The notes under the pieces were generated by a model. The model was not told the origin of the DNA and did no database searches. It saw only the letters and a program-made list of their open reading frames with translations. This document shows, in pieces, positions 55,424-64,000 of a DNA stretch of 64,000 nucleotides. The stretch is from the NCBI GenBank assembly GCA_032871835.1, contig CM065297.1, positions 15,022,098 to 15,086,097 on the forward strand, given 5' to 3'. The translations under genes and the position numbers were made by a program. Numbering within the stretch: position 1 is the first letter of the stretch; every line of letters starts with the position of its first letter. Source of the DNA: Dipteronia dyeriana (lineage: Eukaryota > Streptophyta > Magnoliopsida > Sapindales > Sapindaceae).

Positions 55424-55748
55424 GATAGAGCATGACTCTGTAGTAGATAGGCTGTTAGACCCTATCTCCACATTCCTTGACCAATGCTCCACTTACTGCA
55501 GTCTCTGAAACGGCCAAGTAGATTTACATCTCTTCTCCAGGACTTGGCTTGACTAGTAACAGAGGGCTTGACAGATATTTCTTCAAGGCTTGAAAAGCTT
55601 GCTCACTCTCTTGGTCCCATTTCATGTTCCTTCCCTGCTTGATGGCTTTGAAGAATGGGAGACATTTATCGGTAGTCCGAGAAATGAACCTGTTGAGCGT
55701 TGCCATATGCCCGGTCAAGACTTGAACCCGTTTAAGCGATGTGGGGGA
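55424..55748 (-). pseudogene. pol: G2 RNase H, N-terminal part (right of C1)
   Basis: The frame at 55524-55718 reads MTGHMATLNRFISRTTDKCL, PFFKAIKQGRNMKWDQESEQ and FQALKKYLSSPLLLVKP, the RT/RNase H connection and start of RNase H. A stop before it separates it from RT. Confidence 0.88.
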
Positions 55749-56672
55749 TTAAAGGTCCAGGATAGCCTTGATCTTTTCTGGGTTAGCCTCTATACCTCTC
55801 TCATGAACCATGAAGCCCAAAAACTTCCCGCAGTCACCCCAAAGGTGAATTTTAAGCAATCTCATCTGGTTTTCCCTTAGGATCATGAAAGTTCTATGAA
55901 GGTCATCCTGATGGCTTTCATCAGTTGTTGACTTGGTGATCATGTCATTGATGTACACCTCCATTGATCTTACAATTTCGAGCTTGAACAGCCGATTGAT
56001 CAACCATTGATATGTAGCTCCCGCATTCTTAAGCCCGAACGACATCACCTTGTAGCAATACAAACCCCGCCCGGTGATGAAGCTGGTTTTTTCTTGGTCA
56101 GTGGGGTGCATCATAATCTGGTTGTATACTGAGAATGCGTCCATGAAGCTCATAAGCTTGTTTCTAGATGTGGAGTTGACCAACTGATCGATTTTTGGTA
56201 AAGGAAAACTACCTTTCAAACATGCTCGGTTGAGGTCGATGTAATCAATGCACATGCACCACTTCCTATTTGCCTTTGTGACCATGACCATATTGGCAAT
56301 CCATTCAGGGTAGCGTGCCTCTCTGATTAAGCCCGTTTTGGTCAATTTGTTCACTACCTCCTGAACCGCAGCATTTCTTTCGGCGTTAAAGTGACATTTT
56401 TTTTGTTTGACGAGCTTGAAGGTCGGATCCATTGCCAATCGGTGAGCGGCCAAAGACATCAGAATCCTAGGAATCTCATCGTGACTCCAAGTAAAGATGT
56501 CATTGAATTCTCTGAGGAGCCCAATCAAACCCTCTTTCACTCCCGGTTTAAGGGTGGCTCTGACTTTGACTACCTTCGAGGTATCGCCCATCCGGATGGG
56601 AATCTCTTCTAGCTTTTCCACTGGATGACCGCTGGCCCTTTCCCCCCTCTGCTTCTCTTTGTCTTGTACCAC
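55749..56672 (-). pseudogene. pol: G2 reverse transcriptase
   Basis: A 307-codon frame without stops: LIREARYPEWIANMVMVTKA, DYIDLNRACLKGSFPLPKID, FITGRGLYCYKVMSFGLKNA, then YINDMITKS. The active site reads YIND (55944-55955) where YIDD or YVDD is expected, the third residue being Asn (55947-55949). The rest matches G1 and standard gypsy RT. Despite its length it should be inactive. Confidence 0.93.
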
Positions 56673-57427
56673 GAGTCATCCTCTGGGTGATTTGTGGGTT
56701 CTACATCCTCCAAGGTCAATCCAGGTGTTGCCCCATCCTGGATCGTTTTTACCAGTGCAAGTTTCTTTGCTAGAGCTGTTGGGTTGGAAAACACTGCATA
56801 ACATCTCCTAGCTTCTTGCTGGTCACCCCGTACCTCCCTCATCTTGTCTTCTACTAGGAACTTCAGGATGTTGTGGTAAATGGAAAGGAACTTCAAGGAT
56901 GACAGGAAAGGTCATCCCAGTATCGTATTGTAGGCCAATAGGGTATCAACCACCACGAAGTTCATCATAAAATTTCGTTGGATGGGTAATGTTCCAATAA
57001 TTACTAGAAGAATCTTTGATCCCTCAGGTATGATCGAGTCCCCGATGAATCCATACAATGGGGTGGTGCAACTATTGTGACACCATTGTTTCAAATTTAG
57101 TTTTTCCAAGGTATCTTTGAAAAGGATGTCGACGTTGTTGCCTGTGTTAACAAGCACGCGATAGACCATGTAGTTGGCAATCTATATCGTGACCACTATG
57201 GGGTCATCATGAGGCTGCACAGTGTTATAGACATCCGCCTTGGTGAAAATGATCTGTGACAACTGGGAGGGACTGGTCGGGCTCTGGTTGACCTTGAACA
57301 TACCTCGCCTTTCATCTACACGGGGGATCTTCCTCGCATGGTTTTTCCTTGAATTATTGGAGGTACGAGCCGGAGTGGGCCCTCCGATGATGGTATGTAT
57401 TACCTAGATTTGTTGCATCATATCCAC
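56673..57427 (-). pseudogene. pol: G2 protease region
   Basis: The frame at 56912-57169 reads MVYRVLVNTGNNVDILFKDT. The aspartic protease D-T-G is NTG (57140-57148), losing the catalytic Asp. Frame 56609-56896 carries the linker toward RT (KKLALVKTIQDGATPGLTLE). The protein would cleave the polyprotein. Confidence 0.85.
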
Positions 57428-59169
57428 CTATTCCCCTTTTCTCTTCTCAGCATTATCGCAGATCATAGCTTGTACTTCCCTTCCAGTCTGAATATTGTCC
57501 CTGACCTGCTGCAAGAACTCTATCAAACATCCTTCTCTTATCAGAGCCTCGATTTGATTGTGCAGGTTATAGCACTCTAAAGTATTATTTCCCACATCTT
57601 CATGGAAGTCGTAGTACTTATATTGATTTCTCATATCAACCGGAGCTTTCATGGGTGTGGGCTTTTATAGTAGTCCCCTATCCTGAATGGTGAGATAAAT
57701 TGTTTCACGGGATGCGTTTAAGGGGATGTAATGATCATACCCTCTCTCGTTTCGAGCTATAGGGGCTACCATCCCGAGATGAATAGGTAAAGCCCACGGA
57801 GGATTTCTCCTTGCTGGATACCTCTCTGGCCTAGGTAGAGAAATATGGAAATGGTACATCGACCTATTGGTGGGTTCATTCTAGTTTTTCTGAGCTAGCT
57901 TTAGCTTGGGTGCTTCATTCTTCTGTCACTTTATCGTTCTCATATCGTCATGTTCCATTTTGATCCTAAGGTGTTCGTCGATTTCGACTTGCTCTAAAGC
58001 CTAGTCGTAGGCCTCCTGGTAGGTCTCTGGAGGTTTCTTGGCAAGGGATCGGAAAAGATTGCCCGCCCACAGGTTCCTCCTGAAATTGGCCAGGGTTTCT
58101 TTCTCAGTGAAGACCACATCTGGATGACTTCCTTATGGAAGCGTTCAACATATGACCGGAGCATCTAATTTCAATCTCGAATCACATACTGTAGGTGTAT
58201 GGGGTCCTTCGGATGCAGTTTGACCCCCTGGAACTGAGAGCAGAAATAAGTTGACAGCTTTGTAAACGAATATATGCAACCAGCAGGCAGCTTTCTGAAC
58301 CCAGTCTTGGCGTAATCAGTCAGGGTGGTAGGAAACATCATGCACATGGCATCCCTGGTGGTATTTTGGACTTCCATTTGCTAGACAAAGCTCTCTAGGT
58401 GGCTCAATGGGTCTTCCGTTCCAGAGAATTTATCAGTCGGCATCTTGAATTTCGGTAGAAGCTCTGCCTCTCAGATCCTTTTGGTGAAGGTAGCGTTTAT
58501 CTCGCTCAACGGATCTTTCTTGTCCTCCTAGTGCTTTCCCATCTTCATCAGTTGGACCTCTTTCTGCAGTCTTATAGGCTGATCTTTCAGGCGCTTGTTT
58601 CCGGGTTTCTTTGATTTGACCTCAGATTCCTCGCTATCAAATTCCTCTGATAAGCTGGTGACCTCCACCCGATCATTTTTATGGGCGGGGTCTGCTCGAG
58701 GGCTTTTCCGGTTACCTTCCTCTCTAACCCGGTCTTCTCTCCCTGAGGCCAACGGGAAAGAAGCCTCTTGTTATTCCCAAGGTAAGGCATCGGCTGCAGA
58801 TTTAACTTGCATGGGTTGGTAATGTGATTGTTTACCCTGATCTGGGGGTATGTGCCTTAATCTATCCCGGATTGATGGTTGAAGCTCAGACTCCTCACGG
58901 GCGGGCTCCGGAGGAGGAGGTCCCAGACGATAGAAGACAGGTGTCCTGGTTTTAGGCCAGCTCGGCTCTTCCTGTAAGTTGGGTTTTACTAGCTGGACCG
59001 CAATGCCCTTAGCAAGAAGAAGAAGACATATATTTTTCACAAGGGTCACCGCCTGCTGATCGAGCATGTCTTTGCTTGGCTTATCGTAGGAAGAAAAAAG
59101 CCCGCGCAAGGGTTGGCTGGACCGAAATTTTGCTACGGTGCCCAAATATTTTTCCTTTCTTCCAGGCAT
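57428..59169 (-). pseudogene. gag: G2 gag
   Basis: The likely start is MPGRKEKYLGTVAKF at 59169, about 120 bp after the primer site. Broken frames follow: a Pro/Glu-rich N-terminal part (58771-59169), a charged linker (58528-58752), a retrotransposon gag segment (58171-58377, DYAKTGFRKLPAGCIYSFTK), then 57428-57652 with YKYYDFHEDVGNNTLECYNL. That last motif is the zinc-like gag end, where the first Cys seen in G1 (YCDFHEDVGH) is Tyr and a His is Asn. Confidence 0.85.
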
Positions 59170-59287
59170 TTCACGTTGATGTCGTTGAAGGCTGTTCTGA
59201 AGCCTCGGGTTGTCCCTGTAAGGAGCGGAGCCTCATAACTACTACAAAACAATAAATTTGTAAATGTAAAAATAACGGTGTGGTTTG

Positions 59288-59304
59288 TTCCCAAAGACGG
59301 TGCC
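59288..59304 (-). other. Primer-binding site of G2
   Basis: In element sense it reads TGGCACCGTCTTTGGGAA, just inside the 5' LTR; similar TGGCGCCGT-type sites are usual in Tat/Athila gypsy elements. Confidence 0.85.
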
Positions 59305-59310
59305 AGAAAG

Positions 59311-60471
59311 TGTTAACAGGAAATTTGCTCAAGATGAGAAATTCCAACTAACACCCTCGAGACCACTACCGCGGAGGTGGCGGCCAGGGTCAGTACCTTA
59401 GATATCTGACCTGTTAGGATAAAAATGAATATTTGAATGCTACTATGATGGAAAATGAGAATTTTATTATTGATCACTTATGGTATACAAAAATCTCTCA
59501 AATACGCTCACAATCTCTCTAGGGCATAGAAGGGTGGCAACCTCGTGCTTATCGAATAGTAGATACAGTTGTGGTCGTGTTCTGATAACATAATTTAGGC
59601 TCGGCTTAATTCTCTCAATCTCTGTTTTACCTATTGATCTATCTCTCTCTCCATGATTCTTTGAATTTGTTCCCTCCTTATCGGTAGGGATCCTCCATTT
59701 AAAAGTCGTTGACTTCGAATAAATAAAGGACTCAAGACTATCGTTGGTGGAGATAAGTTTGTTTCCTCTTTGAACTCAATCTCTTGCCTTACATGTATGA
59801 AGATTTTTAATGTTCGTTGGAGTGTAGATATGACCTAGTCCTATGCCTTAGTTCTGGTCCTAGAAGCTTGGGACTGCCTTGTGGGCACTTTCTGGGGGTA
59901 GTGTGGATTAGGCAAGTTTCTTCTTTCATGTCCAGATAGATTATAAGTGTCCCTTAGCGAATCGGAGCATTAGCTATAGCACGAATCTTATCCACTTAAA
60001 GGCTCTATTTTTGTATCTGGTGGGGACAGCGGGCTTCTGGAAAGCTTGGTGGGCTTCTGGTTCAGGCTACGAGTTAAATTTGACCTCGGAAAGCCTTAAT
60101 CTGGAAGGTGCTCACTTTGTTTGTCGGGCTTTACTTCGAGTGCTTCCTGAGCTCGGAGACCTTTCCTTGTTTTCATGGGGTGGTTTTAGAGCTCGACCCC
60201 AAGAACCGGCATTCTAGGATAGGTGATCTCGGGAAGCCTGGACAACCACGTACTGGGCTATGTCCGAATTCCAAGGTAGGCATAAAGGGCTCGACCTGAT
60301 CGTGTCGGGCTCCATTGCTGATAGTTCTGAAGCACGAAGACCCTTCCTTATTTTCGCAGGGTATCTTTATGGCTCGCCCGGGGTTCAGTGAATGGTAAAC
60401 TCGGGCTTTAATTTGAGCTAGGAGAGTGGAAAATTTCTCTTTGGTCCCCTAGCCAAATTTTGCTATTAACA
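59311..60471 (-). mobile_element. 5' LTR of G2
   Basis: TGTTAACAGG to TATTAACA, 1161 bp, next to the primer site. It has the 180-bp segment (about 59610-59788) missing from the 3' LTR. Plus-strand frames at 60011-60299 are chance. Confidence 0.94.
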
Positions 60472-61749
60472 ATTTTATTTTTATTAAAAGATACCATCTA
60501 TTTTGAATTTAAACTATTTAAATTCAAAACTTAAAAATAAAATAATCATATTATCTTATTTTATTCAAAAACAAATATCAACAAACATCCTCCATTTAGT
60601 GGTTAATAACATAATTAAATAATCTCATTATTTAATCACCATTATTAATTAATTAAATAATCTCATTATTCAATTAATTTCCTAAATAAAAACGTGTCAC
60701 TTTCGTAACACAATTAATTGGACAATCTAATTAACTAACTGTGACCCTTGTTACCTAAATCAATCGGGCTAGTAAGGGGACCTAATGGACCCACAGTATT
60801 TTGAGCTCCAATAACTCTAGGAATCATTAATTAAACTCTTTAATTAATATTCCGTAATTATTAACACCGGTGTTACTCCACTAAAAACCTAAAGCTGCAA
60901 TCTCTCAACTGCAGACGCTTTTACACAAACCGATACAACTTGGTGTTCATCGATATAGCTATTACATATGGTGTGATCCTCAACAATAGTTTATAATTAG
61001 AGTTGGGTCATAATGTCCGTTATACCCCTCTAATTACATATATTCTTTAAGTACCATTGATTCTCAAATTGACAATAAATCCTATTTCCTCACGGAATTA
61101 GGAGAGCGCTCATACTGTCCAAGCCCTAAATCAACCCTTAAGGGAACTACCATCTACTTCTTACAATTTGTGTACAAACCTTCCCCGCCATAAGCCAAAC
61201 TGTAATCCTAACATACGGAGTATATTGATCAAGAAATGCATCTGACCTTACCCATGGTATATTAATGACCCCGATCTAACATGAAGGAGTCGATAAGATA
61301 GTCTGGATTAAGATCACCCATATATAGCCATCACTAGTTGATATATAATAATCTCATCGGTAAACAGATCTTGGTGAGAGATTCATATAGATCATGGCCC
61401 CGTCCTATATGATCACATCATACAAGGTGCCTCCATTCTCATATCTCATATGAATGATTCAGGATAGAATCATTGTACATTAGGAAATGGACCGCAACTA
61501 CAGATTAACCACAAATAAAGTACCCAGCTTTATTTGCTATCTATAGAGTCTTTAGATTGCACGTCTTTTACTATATTCATCTGTATATGATACTCATATA
61601 CATAGTTCAAGACTACATCCGAAAATCTTGGATGTTGAATATGCACAGGTTATAAAATAAACAACACAACAAAAATGAATCGAACTTTTCTTTTTATTTA
61701 TTTCATAAATCCATTTACAAATTACATCTTTAGGGCATAAACACCAATA
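60472..61749 (-). mobile_element. A3 3' LTR, second segment
   Basis: It continues the family A LTR in reverse complement from the G2 right edge (duplicated bases 60472-60476 = atttt) to plus-strand aacaccaata. The terminal dinucleotide in element sense is TA, not TG. The polypurine complement atctctcacttgcac follows (61750-61764), so this is the 3' LTR of a minus-strand element. Confidence 0.93.
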
Positions 61750-61764
61750 ATCTCTCACTTGCAC

Positions 61765-62511
61765 TAAAGCATGTGAGACATGTTTCGTAAACCTATACCA
61801 TCTAGGTGACCCGAAAACACTTTAGCTAGTAAGGTATTTGTAGATGGATCAGCATGATTGTCTTGTGAGGCTATCTTGGTGACGATCACATATCCTCTCT
61901 GCACTATCTCTCTTATGAGATGATACTTTCTCTCTATATGATTTCCTATTTTGTGGCTTCTTGGTTATATGGAATTAGCCACAGCACTACTGTTATCACA
62001 ATAAATTGTGATAAGCTTATCCAGATCTGGAACAACTTCCAGATCACTCAAGAACTTACGGAGCCAAACAGCCTCTTTAGCAGCTTCACAAACGGCTACA
62101 TATTCGGCTTCCACGGTAGAGTCAGCAATGTAAGATTGCTTGATACTTCTCCACACAATGGTTCCACCATCCAAGGTGAATACTGATCCATAAGTGGATT
62201 TTCTAGGATCCCTGTCTAACTAAAAATCAAAATCCGTGTATCCTAACGGGATCAAATCCTGTCTGAAATACACTAGCATATAATTTCTCGTTCTTCGAAG
62301 ATACTTAAGAATAGTCTTGACAGCAACCCAATGATCCAATCTTGGGTTGGACTGGTATCTGCAGACTACTCTCACTTCATAGCAAATGTCAGGTCTCGTG
62401 TATAATATAGCATACATGAGACTATCTACTACCAATGCATAAGGTACATGTCTCATATCTTTAACTTCTTGAGGTGTCTTAGGACATTGTTCCTTAGACA
62501 AGTGAACAGCA
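61765..62511 (-). pseudogene. pol: A3 pol: end of reverse transcriptase and RNase H
   Basis: From the right: KEQCPKTPQEVKDMRHVPYA and VCRYQSNPRLDHWVAVKTIL (62220-62501), the RT-RNase H connection also seen in A2 at 26930-27100. Then IPLGYTDFDF (first Asp of RNase H), DSTVEAEYVAVCEAAKEAVW (Glu) and IYCDNSSAVANS (second Asp). A stop follows NSI at about 61965; sequence beyond still translates to the usual HLIREIV and DPSTN-like tail up to the LTR. The rest of pol lies right of C2 and outside the window. Confidence 0.9.
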
Positions 62512-64000
62512 TGTTAGGATTATGCTCGATAGCAAGAGTGTAATATTGTAACTAACAATCTTTTCATATAAATAAAGTGATTTTTAGTTTAACAAATCTT
62601 ATAGCATTTATAGTTTAATTATTATAATTGTCAAAAGTAAATAATCATAAGGTCAAAAGACTTTGAGAAAGGAAGAATTGTTCATACATTTAGATATGTA
62701 TGAGGTAGACACAATTCTTTAGTTAGTCTTGAATAATATTCACAACTTAAGATAAAAGATTGGGCGCCTTTATCCTGTCAAAGTTGTAGATTCTTTTGCT
62801 AGCATTTGAGTGGGATCAAATGTGTTATGATGAGTCTAAAATCATCAAAATGCGGTGTCTTTGGGCAAAAGAATCTAGTGCACTGGGTGCATTGAATAGG
62901 ATCAAAATGAAATACTTTATCTAGAACCGTCAATGGATAAAAGTTTTCATTTGAAGACAATCGGAGAGTCTATCTTAATCCTGAGATAAATGATGAACTT
63001 ATGGTTGCAAGTGTTATCATTTGAGCTATCAATGAGTACGATTATATAGCATAGTCTATCCTCAATAGTTTGGTGGTATTCATTTGTTAATCGATAGAAG
63101 ACTTCATTTATAGATATGGACATCGTGGCTCCATTTACTGAATGAGAGTATAATACCATCATATGGATGTTTTGAGGTATTAGATATTTAATCTTAACGT
63201 TAAGTTTTCAATAGTGTCTATTGAAACATGGCTTGTGGATAAGACAAAATATCCAAGTTTAAAATGTGGTCATATGAGTAAATATGGTAACTTGGATGGC
63301 TATAGGCGGTCTATGAGCTCTTGGCGATTACTGGTATTCTTCAAGAGGATACACTTTCTCCAATAAGGTTGTCTAGGTTATGAGTGAGTAACATCAAATT
63401 ATTATATCTTTATTTAAGAGTTCAATTTTAGTTCTTTAGTGGAATGAACTAAAATTAAATAGATCGGATCTAAGTGAATCATTTGTTGATTGTGATTGGA
63501 TTGTGTCTATTGGAGCTTAAATTTAGATAGCCCGCCAAGATCCTCAATCTACACGAACTTGCATAGATCACTTGATATATTCTACTGGACCAATTTAGGT
63601 TCCATCTAGAATTGTATTAAGGCATGAGAACTTGTTTATTTTTGTAAGAATATGTCTAGTTCGCATGTGGACTTTTTATTAAGGTCCAATGGATTTAATA
63701 AAATAAGAAAAATAATATATGGCAAATATATATGATATGGGCAGCAAGGCTATTAAGAATAGCTTAAATATATTATTTTTATTTTATTATTTAATTTAAA
63801 TGGAAATTAATTAATTTGTTAATTAATTAATTATTTAATTAAAAGTCAAAATCTTTTTCCTAGTAGGAGATGGTATCCTAAAACTATACTATTATTGGTA
63901 ATATAGTTAATATTAAAGACTATATTTGATAAGTAGATAAATAAAAAGAATTATTTATCTAATCAAATTAGGAAGTCTTTAATATGGTTACAAATACACT
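62512..64000 (+). mobile_element. LTR C2 (family C), partial, inserted in A3 pol
   Basis: TGTTAGGATTATGCTCGATA begins at 62512, directly after A3 pol sequence (flank cagca). It is collinear with the reverse complement of C1 (53042-55418) through the end of the window, giving 1489 of about 2377 bp. Whether it is a solo LTR or the 5' LTR of an element cannot be seen. The minus-strand ORF at 62947-63162 is chance. Confidence 0.92.

Larger units (their letters stand above)
37016..60471 (-). mobile_element. Element G2, Tat-type Ty3/gypsy with LTRs, split by B2 and C1
   Basis: 5' LTR 59311-60471, primer-binding site 59288-59304, gag, protease, RT, RNase H (split by solo LTR C1), second RNase H, integrase (split by B2), tandem array, antisense gene, 3' LTR 37016-37997. 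Target duplication atttt at 37011-37015 and 60472-60476. Without B2, C1 and one copy of each target duplication it is about 12.3 kb. It inserted into the A3 3' LTR, which continues on both sides. All genes are broken. Confidence 0.95.

Overview
The window is transposable-element DNA from a flowering plant, probably a eudicot. I found no intact host gene, tRNA, rRNA or CRISPR array. The plant assignment rests on Ty1/copia polyproteins with initiator-Met tRNA primer sites, a Tat-type Ty3/gypsy family with two RNase H domains and an antisense extra gene, and a FAR1-related MULE transposase. Every coding region carries stops, frameshifts or lost catalytic residues, so all are called pseudogenes. 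Family names used here are local: A (copia, LTR about 2.05-2.1 kb), B (Sirevirus-like copia, LTR about 1.5-1.6 kb), C (LTR about 2.4 kb) and G (Tat-type gypsy, LTR about 1.0-1.2 kb).

Left part (1-10442). The window opens at the 3' end of element A1, whose 3' LTR is 65-2172. It is followed by an unrecognised minus-strand ORF, a perfect hairpin, a near-identical 619-bp tandem duplication (3383-4620) inside an LTR-like stretch, a decayed FAR1/MULE transposase (5034-7300), 2.3 kb of unassigned AT-rich DNA, and a fragment of a family-G LTR (9654-10040).

Central and right part (10443-64000) is one deep nest. A2 (copia, +) starts at 10443. Its integrase gene is split by B1 (15799-25390, minus strand, TSD gatcg), and it resumes at 25391 until it is cut off at about 27110. 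There G1 begins (gypsy, minus strand, no LTR at the junction). G1 gag is interrupted at 36243 by A3 (copia, minus strand, running off the right edge). The A3 3' LTR (36243-37015 plus 60472-61749) is split by G2 (37016-60471, gypsy, minus strand, TSD atttt). G2 is itself split by B2 (42567-51307, copia, +, TSD gcttc) and by solo LTR C1 (53042-55418, TSD gtttg). A second C LTR (C2, 62512 to the end) interrupts A3 pol.

The least ordinary content is in the gypsy elements. Between integrase and the 3' LTR, G1 and G2 each carry, on the strand opposite gag-pol, a three-exon gene whose first exon encodes a Transposase_28-like domain and whose last exon is coiled-coil. It has a TATTTAAA box about 130 bp upstream of the ATG, splice sites at the same positions in both copies, and a 93-100 bp tandem array beyond its 3' end. 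The B family has GC-rich imperfect palindromes just upstream of the LTR TATA box and repeated GGGGGAG tracts before the 3' LTR. Both traits are known for Sireviruses.
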